This document shows, piece after piece, positions 24,370 through 33,764 of a stretch of DNA of 64,000 nt (position 1 is the stretch's first letter; each line of letters begins with the position of its first letter). A program made the position numbers and the translations under genes. Below the pieces are notes generated by a model. The model made no database searches. It worked only from the letters and a program-made list of their open reading frames with translations, and was not told the origin of the DNA. This DNA is from Owenia fusiformis (Eukaryota > Annelida > Polychaeta > Sabellida > Oweniidae): assembly GCA_903813345.2 (NCBI GenBank), contig CAIIXF020000009.1, positions 30,726,740-30,790,739 of the forward strand, given 5' to 3'.

Positions 24370-25158
24370 AATATTTTTTGTTATATTGTTTTATGCTAGA
24401 TAAGATAGTTAACTTAATCATCAAGAATATTGAAAACAAAAACAAAATATATCAGAATATAGTTGTTTATGTATTAAAAACATATTATTGTTATGTCATT
24501 ATTGAATGAAAATGTTAGTAGACTACTATGCTATTATGATTACAAGTTTTGATTTAATGTACATATCGAATGTACAGTTCGTAAAATTCAGCCACTATTT
24601 TGAGCTAAAAATACATGCAGGCACGGACAATATGATTTAAAACGTAAAACTTCACAGAAGTTAGAATGTGGGGATGTGGCTACATTTCGACAAATGAAAG
24701 ACATCATTTATTAGGGAGTTTTATTTTACAATTATTGTGTGGTATCAAGAGAATTTTGACGTGAAATCAGTCTACTACTTTTTATTATAATGTTAGGTTC
24801 GGTAAAAACCAATTTTATCCGTTATAGCGATTAGGGTTAAGACTGGAGGAGTATAGTAAGGGTATAACTGAAATTGCCTGAATATGCGAGGGAGGGGGTG
24901 TCGGCGAGATCAAAGAAAGCGGCTCCGACAGCCCGATTTCTATCTCCCGAACGGGAAGAGCTAGAGAGATGGGACCCGCGCCAAAGTGTTTAGGGGGGTT
25001 AGGTTAGGCCTAGAAGACTTCACCCCTAACTATACCCTGGGTAGGGGCGTGGTGGGGGAGGGAAATAGGGTCGATTTTCGGGGGCTAGGAAGCCTCTTAT
25101 CGGGCCTTAGGGTTAGCGAAGGGTCGGTTTGTTGACTTAAAGGCTTAACTCGAGTGGA

Positions 25159-26058
25159 TTAGTAGAGATAAGCCGAAAAGTCAATAACACTCGAGATATC
25201 TATACGGGTACCTATGTAGTGAGGCATTCCAAACATATGCAGTCCAAGTTTCCATAGGTCCAAATTTGAATCCGTTGAATTTGTTGCATAATCACATTTT
25301 CCAACCAGTATATTTCTCTGAAGTTGATTGTCGAGTTTAGCATTCATATCACGTATCATTGTCGAGTATTCGTTGTTCCGAGATTGAAGAGATGTAATAA
25401 GTTTCTGCGATTCCTGTAGTTGAGATATTAGATGATCTGGATTTAAATCAGCTTTTTGATCATTTGTTGCATATGCAGTGAGTTCCTCTTCTAAAGATAA
25501 AATACGTTTCTTTTGTGACTTCAATTGTAATTTAAGATTAGCTGTATCCGTCTCCATTGTGCGAATTTTCTCACGATAAATGTCATTACCATGTTTTTGT
25601 CCATAAAGTTCGCTTTCTATTTTCTTGTAGTTTTTGACAGCAGTTATATATTTATCCATGTCAAACGTCTGTGTCTGCGAATACTTGCTGTGGTTCGGTT
25701 TGTCAGTTTCCTTTATTTTCTTGGTTTGCACGGATGCCGTTTTAAGGTCAGGGTGCATGTTGTTCGGAATTTTGATGCAATTAGTATTCGAAGTTGGCTC
25801 ACAATGATCCTTGTTACGGTGTCCATATGTGGCGCATAATGAACAATAGTGACGTGCCATCTTGTATCTCTTACATGTTGCTTTATGATGTCCAGGAATT
25901 TTGCAAAACCAACAAGTTTGAATTGAAGAGTATTGCGTGTCACGAAATAAATATCCATTGATGTTTTCCAAATCACTTCGCATTTTATCCAAGTGTTCGA
26001 GGAAAGATGACATAAGGTTAGTCATTGTTTCTAAAGTTTCAGAAATCGTTTTCTCCAT
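25159..26058 (-). CDS. Gag-like protein with zinc knuckles, C-terminus cut by the giant insertion
   Basis: Gag packages the retrotransposon RNA. The frame starts at ATG 26058, about 105 nt after the primer site, and stays open for 299 codons. The last 20 or so are encoded by the right TIR of the inserted element. Residues 49-62 are CWFCKIPGHHKATC, a perfect CX2CX4HX4C zinc knuckle. A second, CSLCATYGHRNKDHC (CX2CX4HX5C), follows about 10 residues later. After that, residues of about 140-240 look alpha-helical and coiled-coil forming, rich in Glu, Lys and Leu heptads. The usual capsid domain before the knuckles is absent, so this is a short, atypical gag. Beyond the insertion the same frame resumes at 3423 and ends at a TAA (3353-3355), confirming that the insertion split it. 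Confidence 0.78.
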   Translation of the reverse strand: MEKTISETLETMTNLMSSFLEHLDKMRSDLENINGYLFRDTQYSSIQTCWFCKIPGHHKATCKRYKMARHYCSLCATYGHRNKDHCEPTSNTNCIKIPNNMHPDLKTASVQTKKIKETDKPNHSKYSQTQTFDMDKYITAVKNYKKIESELYGQKHGNDIYREKIRTMETDTANLKLQLKSQKKRILSLEEELTAYATNDQKADLNPDHLISQLQESQKLITSLQSRNNEYSTMIRDMNAKLDNQLQRNILVGKCDYATNSTDSNLDLWKLGLHMFGMPHYIGTRIDISSVIDFSAYLY

Positions 26059-26164
26059 TTTGACAGCTTCTTGTTTACTAATTGAATATCCTTGATTGCC
26101 TAATAATATATCTGCCTTACCCCACTGTTGCTCGTGCTCACCCCACTCGCTGATATTTGTGCCT

Positions 26165-26182
26165 ACCCCACTCCTGGTACCA
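26165..26182 (-). other. Primer binding site complementary to tRNA-Leu
   Basis: One base inside the 5' LTR, the minus strand reads TGGTACCAGGAGTGGGGT. Its complement, ACCCCACTCCTGGTACCA, matches what I recall of the 3' end of animal tRNA-Leu(UAA) with CCA. Leu-primed elements are known among animal Gypsy/Mag-type retrotransposons. This site fixes the minus-strand orientation. Confidence 0.8.
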
Positions 26183-26183
26183 T

Positions 26184-26615
26184 TGTAAATGGGCGATGGA
26201 AGGCCGTGGGTGGCAAATAATAAAACGTAAGATTTAAGTAAAATGTCTCAAAAAATATATATTTCCAACTTCAAAACACAGTGTTCTGTACACAATCTAT
26301 CATATACCTCTAGGCAACTATTGACAAATACTGGGGCAACACCCCAACTCCGATGTGAGTGAATAATACCAAATATGGAACATAAAACATAACATAAAAC
26401 AAACACAGCATGACACAACATACAAAACAGGTTTAAACAAAAGAAAAGTAAGTGAAAGTGAACATACAAAGCACATACAAAAGAACATAAACAACGGGAT
26501 TAAAACCTAACACACTGATGCAAAAGTAAGCAAAGGGACCTGTTAAAATGACCTGAATGGGGGTTGATCACCATGAATAGTAGAAATATAAAAATGTAAA
26601 AATGACCATGTTACA
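26184..26615 (-). repeat. 5' LTR (432 bp)
   Basis: Partner of 2225-2656, with TG...CA ends and the target duplication ATAA immediately to its right (26616-26619). Because the element is on the minus strand, this copy would carry the promoter. I do not identify a specific TATA box. Confidence 0.9.
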
Positions 26616-26619
26616 ATAA

Positions 26620-28640
26620 CAACGTCCTGTTGACAGTTGCATTGGATAACCTATATATTACTTGGATAAAAAAGAAACCCCAGAGGCGTCCATTGACCCC
26701 CCCCTGTCAGCATTATGGTTAAGGTGCCACTTTAGATGCTCGAAATGATCTAAAGTCCAATGTGAAGCTACTACATATATACAAACATGTATTTGAAACT
26801 TTTTAACATTGTAACCATGGGGGAGTGGACGTGGGTTACATTACAAATCGAATTAACAGAATAAGAATATAAAAATGTATTTAAAATGTATTCAACCCTA
26901 TAATCAATCAAATGATCAAAATGTTATACAAATGAGCTAAATCTCTCAACTGATCTTAATACTCAAGCTACCTAAATCACTAACTGATCTTGTACTCAAG
27001 CTACCTAAATCACTAACTGATCTTGTATTCAAGCTACCTAAATCACTAACTCACTTAAGACCAAAACCACAAATGCTGAAGGCTGTGCACCTAGTTTGTA
27101 CCCCAGAGCTGCAAATAAAAGTAATGTACCAATAGCTGTTTGTAAAGCAGGTAAAATACAATAATGAAACATACAGTTTTATGATAAACTTCTTAGTACT
27201 AAGGGCTATGGGACTTAAAGGGCCCTTATTCTGTTCCCAAGAAAACCCTTATACTGTGCTTGACGCACTACATACATTTCTCTATTGAAATTACCAAATA
27301 TAAATATAATTCAGTTACTTTATGCAAAATGTACCATGAAGGTTTACAATTGAGCAATATAAAATAAAATGTGGAATGTACCTTATAAAATAAGCTATAC
27401 AGTCTCTGAGTGCTAGCCATACATCTTTAGTACGCACACAGTGTCTCCTGTAAAACGTGTGTACCAAGATAAGTCATATGAAATGACATAAATGGTGGTT
27501 TTAATTGTAAATGAATAACGCACAGGTGCATGAAATGAACATCACCTTATGGACAATTGTTCCAACACATTGTTCAAGTTTTACAAAGAAATTACTCAAA
27601 AGTATTTGAAACACAAAATAATATTTACATCAAATTGGAGCTAAAGTTATGGAGAATAAAATGAATACAATTGGCATAATGTTGGCATATTCTAAAGGGT
27701 AAAAAGTGACAAAAATATATGAAAATTTCTTACCATGTCTTTACAGTTCAAAATCAAGGCTAGCACTGGTGATTTGGAAAGTAAATGCAATCAAGGTTAA
27801 TCCCCTTGCATGTGCACACTGTGTGTAAATCAAAGCTATTCTCTTAGCAGGGTTTGAAAATATAATTGAAATACATAAAAATATAACTCTCCACAGTAGG
27901 GTTTGAAAATCTAAAACATCCTGTCACAACATGTTATCGAATGCTAATTACATAATGTGTATAATGTAGGTTTTAATCTGATTCTCTATAATTCAACAGC
28001 AAAATAGAAAATTAATCAACACAACCCTACCAATTTCTTCATAGTAAATTTCGTATTCAGGCAAACATTCAACAGGATGAAAAACACATTAAGTAAATCA
28101 TTTGTTCAGTTTACCTTATGAAATAAAAGAAGTTTATGACATAATACCATAATAGTTTTAAGCATTATTTTATAGGGTTTATATGACATTTAATAACTTG
28201 GACACATAAGAGTTGACTTTAAAATGTCCTTCAAATCAGTTAATAAGATAAATATGTAAAAGACTGAGAGAGAGAATAATTTAGATGAAACAAAGGGCAA
28301 CATTACAAAACAAGAAAAACAAATTGATATGAATCATGGTCAACTTCTTTTAAAAAATTGAAAAATATTTATCAAAACTACAACAATAATATTTGCTAAA
28401 AAGTGCAAGAGCTTCATTTCTCAGAAATTCATTTGTATCATGGCCCATATGTATGGTCAATAAAATGTCTTCTTCATATTTGCCATTACCATAATATTGC
28501 AGATGTTCTGGAAGAACTTTTTGGACGACTTATCGTATTCAAAATATATAAAGTCATTCAGAGAATGTTTTCATCATGATCGTAATATAACATATTAATA
28601 ATATATTAATATATAATATATTATTTCAATTTCCGACAGA
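26620..28640. other. AT-rich intergenic sequence, no gene
   Basis: No coding motif is recognisable. The only structure is a three-unit tandem repeat at 26949-27049 (listed separately). An AT-only run precedes the LINE at about 28590-28625. Confidence 0.55.
26949..27049. repeat. 33-bp tandem repeat, three copies
   Basis: Units start 'aactgatcttgtactcaagc' at 26949, 26982 and 27015, and end 'tacctaaatcact'. They are nearly identical. Confidence 0.9.
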
Positions 28641-28677
28641 ATCTCATTTTTATTTTATTTCAATATAATCACACAAT

Positions 28678-30175
28678 ATGAGTAGAGCTCGAGTAGAGCA
28701 GACGTGTATTATGGCAGCTCCGCCCGATACCGATCACATAGAAAGGATTCTGTCAAGATTATCAGAAGAAGACAGAGACACTATTATCAATGAGTTCATG
28801 GAAGTAACTACGCCTGAAGATTACGAACCACTGAGGATTCTGTATTTTGGATATGCGAAAGAAAGATTATTTAACATTTACTTGGACAAATTCGGCCCCA
28901 TTGCTGGACGAAAGCAAAACGAAATTCCGAATTTTGACACTAAAAGCACGGAAGGGAGCGAATAAGGATGTCTCGTTTTTGAATGACATTTGTGATCTAT
29001 ATATGTATGGTTCGAACATTTCGGACACTTTCCCACGTCAGACGATCTCTGCGACAAGTTTTCTACCGAATCTGGGTTCTTCTGAAGCTGATACAATCAC
29101 AGATCAGTCGACGCGCTCAATTGAGATCGACATACGGGTCGTTTGTCTTAGCCAGCGGGTAAGTGAATTGGAACGTATGGGAGACTCGAAGGATGAGCAG
29201 ATATCAAGGATGCAGAAGGATATTGCAGAGCTTCAGCAACAGGTACAAAAGTTGCTACAAGCAGGTCAGTGTGACTTTTCTAAACGTACACAAAAAAGCG
29301 CTACTGTAACTGTACCAACGCAAACTTCATCCACGCTAAATTCTAAGCCGGCCAATAATGGGACTAATAATTCGACTAACACGCCAATAACTGATTCACA
29401 CCTGAATAACAATACTTTGCCTATAAGCGACCTCGCTAATAAGCAAAACTCACTACGTAAGCCTACTGAGCCATGCGAGTCTGTCGCTATACCGCCATCT
29501 TTGAAAATCGCCTCGCAACCGCTGTCTGCAAAGTCAGTGCAACCAGTGCCTAATGTTTCGAAACCTGTCACTTATTCTAGCGTAGTAAGTGAAAACATAG
29601 ATGATTGGTCCATTGCTGGCCCTAAAGGTCGCCATTCCCCTCCACCAACTCAACCTAAAGAGCCTCGACTTCAAGCCCACGGTAAATATAACCCTTCGCA
29701 ACAACGCCGGAAGATGGTTACCTTAAAGGGGATCCAAGAAGTCGAAGGTGCTTTCGTCTACGTCAGCAACATTCGTAAAGATGGGAACGTTAGCGATGAG
29801 GACCTCCGTTCCACGATAGTTGCGTAATTTAAACAAAGAGGCATACGTGTCATGAAAGCAGACATCGTACATAACCGAGTTTGCGATGATAAGGTTGGAT
29901 GCAAAATTTATATTCCCAATGATCAAGTAACCCTTATACTTGACGAAAATTTCTGGCCAGACGCCGCTATAGTTTGCCGAAGATGGGAAAAACGAACAAG
30001 ATATAATAATAAAAATTCTACTTACCAACGTGCTAATGCAATTCCTGTCTTCACAGGGCACACCTATTCTAATGCGCGTGGCTATCATGCACAATATGAT
30101 CCATACAAAACTGATGATGACTATGCATCAGACTGCTTCGCGTTTGACGAAACTGATCGACAACAGGCTGTTTAA
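28678..30175 (+). pseudogene. LINE ORF1 (nucleic-acid-binding protein), one frameshift and one stop
   Basis: ORF1 proteins coat the element's RNA. The start ATG at 28678 opens a frame with a charged helical N-terminus (a DTDHIERILSRLSEEDRD block) that runs to 28965. Sequence continuity shows that the coding frame shifts at about 28930-28960 into the frame ending at 29827. This second part has a coiled coil (LSQRVSELE...ISRMQKDIAELQQQVQKL, near 29150-29260) and a long Ser/Thr/Asn/Pro-rich linker. After the TAA at 29825-29827 the same frame stays open to 30175 and encodes a compact C-terminal domain with GCKIYIPNDQ and WPDAAIVCRRWEKR. So one indel and one nonsense codon break an ORF1 of about 500 residues. 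No zinc knuckle is seen. Confidence 0.78.
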
Positions 30176-30176
30176 T

Positions 30177-33100
30177 ATGTGTGAAAATCTAAAACTGTTG
30201 TTGTTTCTCATTTTATTTTCTGCTTTATTCAATAAACAGACCATAGCTTTTAACAATCAAGGTAATAGTGAGTTAAGACTAGCACAATGGAATTGCCGAG
30301 GTTTCAATGTATCTACTCTATATATTAAACATTTATTGTCACATTGCGATATCTTGGCTCTCTCAGAGCACAAACTCTATCCCTGTAACAGATTCAAGCT
30401 TGACTCCGTGCACTCGGACTTTCGGTGTTACAGCACAAGTAGCAAGAATCTAAACGATTTTAACTGTGGTAAAATATGGGGAAATGGTGGTGTTGCTATT
30501 TTCTGGCGTGATTCGTTGAGCAATTATGTTATTCCTGTTAAAGATATGTCAACAGACAGGATCGTTTGTCTAAAGGTATCAATAGTGCAAACTGCGCCTA
30601 TTTATATATTTTCTGTTTACTTACCTCAACAAAATTGTGAAATTGACATGTACGACGATGTTTTATTCTCACTCGAACACTTTGTGCAAAAGGCTAGCAT
30701 GGATGGCAGTGTTATAATTCTTGGCGATGTAAACAGTAATTTGGGTACGCTTACGGGTTGTAGGGGTCATGGTAATCCCTCATCTAATGGTATCAAATTG
30801 TATGATTTTATGCAACGAAATCTTCTAACCGCAATTGATATGACAGACTTAGCGTGTGGTCTAAGACATACATTTGAAATGACTCGAAACAATGCTCTTC
30901 ATGTTAGCTATATTGATCATGTCATTTTGTCTTACACTTTACGTGAATGTGTTTTATCGTGTACAGTCCTGGAAGATGAGCCTGACAATACATCAGATCA
31001 TCTTCCAATTCAAACTATATTAAATTTAAATGCTCAAATAGAACGTTGCCCAGATATTGAAGCCCCAAAAGGATTTGCTTGGAACAAACTCAACTGTAAT
31101 GAAATAAAGGACTCGTACACTAATTCGGTTACATTGAAATGTAACGATATTTTACTTGAACTGCGTTCTATCTTGTCCAGTCGGACACTAAACGCAGCAG
31201 AAATTGATCATTTCATCAATAGAATAGTAGAGAGTTTAATTTTATCATCAAATGCTCATATACCAAAGAGGAAATTCCTGAAATATGTTAAGCCCTTTTG
31301 GAACTCAACTTTGACGTCATTAGCTAAAGATAAAAAGGCAAAGTGGCATAAATGGGTGTCTCAGGGTAGATCACGTGACCCTTCAAATGATGTTAGAAAA
31401 CAATATAAAGAGTCAAAGAAAATGTTTTCAAAAACCTATCAAGCTGCACAACTTGAGTATGAAAGAGAGGAATTAGAAAAATTGTATACATCAGAACAAT
31501 CAGATCAACGCTTTTACTGGTATCTGGTCAATAAACACAGAAGATCATCAAAGAAATCTGTTAATCCAGTACTTGCCGACGACGGCCATTTAATTACAGA
31601 TGCTAATGAAATCAGAGAACAGTGGAAGTGCCATTTCGAAAAACTAGCTACCCCTTTAAACAAATCGACGTTTGATAGTCATTTTAAATACGAAATTGAA
31701 AACAAGGTCCAAACAATTTTTAACAGTATATCGAATGATAGCACTATTTTTAAAATTACTCCTGAGATGGTTCATAGTGCAATAAAAGCTCTCCATTCAA
31801 AGCGTGCATGTGGTTATGATCAGATCAGCGCAGAACATCTAAAATATGGCGGGGATTCCATGGTCCAAACAATTTCAATCATCTACAATATTATACTTCA
31901 GTCCGTCTACATTCCATGTAACTTCTGTATCGGCACAATGATCCCTCTTGTTAAAAACGGCAAAGATCCACTTGTAAAAGACAACTCAAGAGGTATTACG
32001 CTCATGACAATGCTTCGTAAATTATTTGACAACATTATTTTAACTCATGTAAAAGCACCCGTTCTAAATGCTATCCCTAAATTACAAGGGGCAGCTGTCG
32101 AGAAATGTTCATCAATCCATACATCATTACTTGTACAAGAAACTATTTCTGAAAATGTAGAACAAGGTAAAATGGTAGTTTTAACAGTAACAGATATCCG
32201 AAAAGCTTTCGATTCTGTATGGATAGATGGCCTACTTTTTAAACTTCACAACTGTGGTATTGGCGGTAAGATATGGAAAATTTTGTATATGCTATATAAG
32301 CGGTATAGTTGCTCGGTTTTAGTAGGCGGAAAATGCTCTGACTTATTTCCAATATTACAGGGTGTCCATCAAGGCGGTGTCCTGTCCATGCTATTTTACC
32401 AACTTTATATGGCAGATATAATTGACTCCATGATTAAGCTAAACAAGGGATCAACCATAGGTTCGTTAAGTTGCGTTAGTCCTTCATATGCCGATGACAT
32501 GTGCATCTTGTCGAATTCCTTTGAAAACATGCAAGTGCTACTTGATCTACTCCATGCTCATAGTAATCAGTGGAGATATGAAGTTCATCCCGATAAGTGT
32601 TCGTTTCTCGTTTTTAATAGTAAAATCGAGCTAGGTGCAACTCAGAAACTTAATATCGGAGGTAAATCAATTGCAAAATCTGACTATGTGAAGCATGTCG
32701 GAATCCCAATTTCAACAAATAATGATATTTCTGATTATGTACAGGATAAATGTAAGAAGGGCAAATCGCAGTACAATGCTCTGCTCGGTATAGGTAGTGG
32801 CTGCGGAGGCCTAATCCCAACATCTGCATGTCAAATATACAAAACGTACTCCATACCTACAATGACATACGGTGCCCATATTATCAACTATCAACAGAAT
32901 GATATAGTTGTTCTAGAAAAGACACAACGAGAAATAGGACGGAGAATTCAATCTCTGCCTCCCTCAGCTAGTATTCCCATTTCAACTTTGCCCCTGGGCC
33001 TAATGGACGTTGAATTTTATATTGACTTTTTAAGAATGATGTTTCTCTGGAGTTTATTGCAACTCCCGAGCGCAAATATATATAAATGTCTTTTCACAAT

Positions 33101-33764
33101 GAGATTCGTAAAAATGCTGCATGTTAACAATGAATGTAATACCTTCTCTCCAATAAAATGCATGTTACTGACATCAAAAAGGTACGATTTATATAACCAT
33201 GTTCTAAATATGGTAGACTGTAAAATGTTCATCCCCAAAAATAGGTGGAAGAATATTGTGTATAGACAAATCGCAGCCGTTCAGATGCAAAGGACATTTT
33301 TCCAATCGCTAATGTACAAGGGCCTAAACTATTTTAGAATGGGTAACTTTGAAATTCTGAGGCCAATTATATGGTGGAGAGTTGCAAGACTGTTCCCTTT
33401 TGCTTTAAGTAGTTGTAAAATAATGGTGAAACTGCTAGCAGATGAACATGCGCTTAGATCAAAATATAGAGGTTCCGAAGATAAATCAGTTATATGCTCA
33501 ATGTGCAGCACTTATGAAAAAGAAGACGTAGATCATTTCTTACTTAAATGCCCAGCAAATATATATCTTATTTATAGAGAACAACTTAGCAATCATTGCT
33601 GCGAATGGGGTATCCAAATGAACACTAAAAACATTCTTGGCATAGGAATTGAAGAGTTGCACTTTACAAACGAACAACTACTTGTATTTTTAAAAGATAT
33701 GGCATATATAGTTATGCAACAATATTTGTGTCGTCAACGGTACTTGACAAGTTTACAAACTTAA
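30177..33764 (+). CDS. LINE ORF2: APE endonuclease and reverse transcriptase, 1195 aa, intact
   Basis: It nicks target DNA and reverse transcribes the element RNA. I choose ATG 30177 because the ORF1 stop is only one base upstream (TAATATG), an arrangement suited to termination-reinitiation. The same frame is open back to 30030 but there it overlaps ORF1. Endonuclease motifs: AQWNCRG near residue 37-42, SEHKL near 75, GDVNSN near 185, YIDHV near 255 and SDHLP near 283. RT motifs: IPLVKNGKDP, DIRKAFDSVW (motif A), LQGVHQGGVLS (motif B) and YADD at about 771-774 (motif C), all intact. A CX2CX9HX4C zinc finger lies at about 1107-1126. The first 24 residues are unusually hydrophobic (LKLLLFLILFSALF). 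The enzyme could be active, but ORF1 is broken in this copy. Confidence 0.92.
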   Translation: MCENLKLLLFLILFSALFNKQTIAFNNQGNSELRLAQWNCRGFNVSTLYIKHLLSHCDILALSEHKLYPCNRFKLDSVHSDFRCYSTSSKNLNDFNCGKIWGNGGVAIFWRDSLSNYVIPVKDMSTDRIVCLKVSIVQTAPIYIFSVYLPQQNCEIDMYDDVLFSLEHFVQKASMDGSVIILGDVNSNLGTLTGCRGHGNPSSNGIKLYDFMQRNLLTAIDMTDLACGLRHTFEMTRNNALHVSYIDHVILSYTLRECVLSCTVLEDEPDNTSDHLPIQTILNLNAQIERCPDIEAPKGFAWNKLNCNEIKDSYTNSVTLKCNDILLELRSILSSRTLNAAEIDHFINRIVESLILSSNAHIPKRKFLKYVKPFWNSTLTSLAKDKKAKWHKWVSQGRSRDPSNDVRKQYKESKKMFSKTYQAAQLEYEREELEKLYTSEQSDQRFYWYLVNKHRRSSKKSVNPVLADDGHLITDANEIREQWKCHFEKLATPLNKSTFDSHFKYEIENKVQTIFNSISNDSTIFKITPEMVHSAIKALHSKRACGYDQISAEHLKYGGDSMVQTISIIYNIILQSVYIPCNFCIGTMIPLVKNGKDPLVKDNSRGITLMTMLRKLFDNIILTHVKAPVLNAIPKLQGAAVEKCSSIHTSLLVQETISENVEQGKMVVLTVTDIRKAFDSVWIDGLLFKLHNCGIGGKIWKILYMLYKRYSCSVLVGGKCSDLFPILQGVHQGGVLSMLFYQLYMADIIDSMIKLNKGSTIGSLSCVSPSYADDMCILSNSFENMQVLLDLLHAHSNQWRYEVHPDKCSFLVFNSKIELGATQKLNIGGKSIAKSDYVKHVGIPISTNNDISDYVQDKCKKGKSQYNALLGIGSGCGGLIPTSACQIYKTYSIPTMTYGAHIINYQQNDIVVLEKTQREIGRRIQSLPPSASIPISTLPLGLMDVEFYIDFLRMMFLWSLLQLPSANIYKCLFTMRFVKMLHVNNECNTFSPIKCMLLTSKRYDLYNHVLNMVDCKMFIPKNRWKNIVYRQIAAVQMQRTFFQSLMYKGLNYFRMGNFEILRPIIWWRVARLFPFALSSCKIMVKLLADEHALRSKYRGSEDKSVICSMCSTYEKEDVDHFLLKCPANIYLIYREQLSNHCCEWGIQMNTKNILGIGIEELHFTNEQLLVFLKDMAYIVMQQYLCRQRYLTSLQT

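Larger units (their letters stand above)
3430..25220. mobile_element. Giant Polinton/Maverick-like element with 3.03-kb TIRs (21.8 kb), defective
   Basis: The ends are perfect inverted repeats starting ACTACATAGGTACCCG. The flanking 6 bp, GAGGCA, is duplicated exactly (3424-3429 and 25221-25226). A 6-bp target duplication is the hallmark of Polinton/Maverick integrase. Family membership is further supported by decayed adenovirus-type protease genes inside both TIRs. Against a standard Polinton: the termini are AC...GT rather than the usual AG...TC, TIRs are usually a few hundred bases, and I find no DNA polymerase B, integrase, packaging ATPase or capsid gene. The 15.7-kb interior is instead filled with unrelated dead repeats. 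The insertion splits the gag gene of the surrounding LTR element at codon 280. I infer a non-autonomous element mobilised by an intact relative elsewhere. Confidence 0.75.
22189..25220 (-). repeat. Right 3,032-bp terminal inverted repeat
   Basis: Mirror image of 3430-6463. Here the protease and RT remnants read on the plus strand, pointing outward. Shared frameshifts and stops in both arms mean the genes were already dead when the arms were last homogenised. Confidence 0.92.
2225..26615 (-). mobile_element. LTR retrotransposon, gag-only, split by a 21.8-kb insertion
   Basis: Two 432-bp direct repeats (2225-2656 and 26184-26615) begin TGTA and end TACA. They are flanked by the 4-bp duplication ATAA (2221-2224 and 26616-26619), so this is a complete LTR element. 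The primer site next to the right LTR and the gag gene both read leftward, so the element lies on the minus strand with its 5' LTR at the right. Without the large insertion the internal region is only about 1.7 kb (25221-26183 plus 2657-3429). It encodes a zinc-knuckle gag but no protease, RT, RNase H or integrase, so it must depend on another element. The two LTRs differ at one position that I can see (C at 2238, T at 26197), so the insertion is young. I did not see a clear polypurine tract beside the 3' LTR. Confidence 0.88.

Noticed and set aside
3430-25220. The large inverted repeat as an assembly error
   Set aside because: The exact 6-bp duplication at the outer ends, the clean gag interruption in frame, and small independent differences between arms (such as a 2-nt indel) fit a real insertion. 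Long reads would still be the decisive check.
29266-30094. Long open frames antisense to LINE ORF1
   Set aside because: They are shadows of the coding strand with no recognisable motif of their own.
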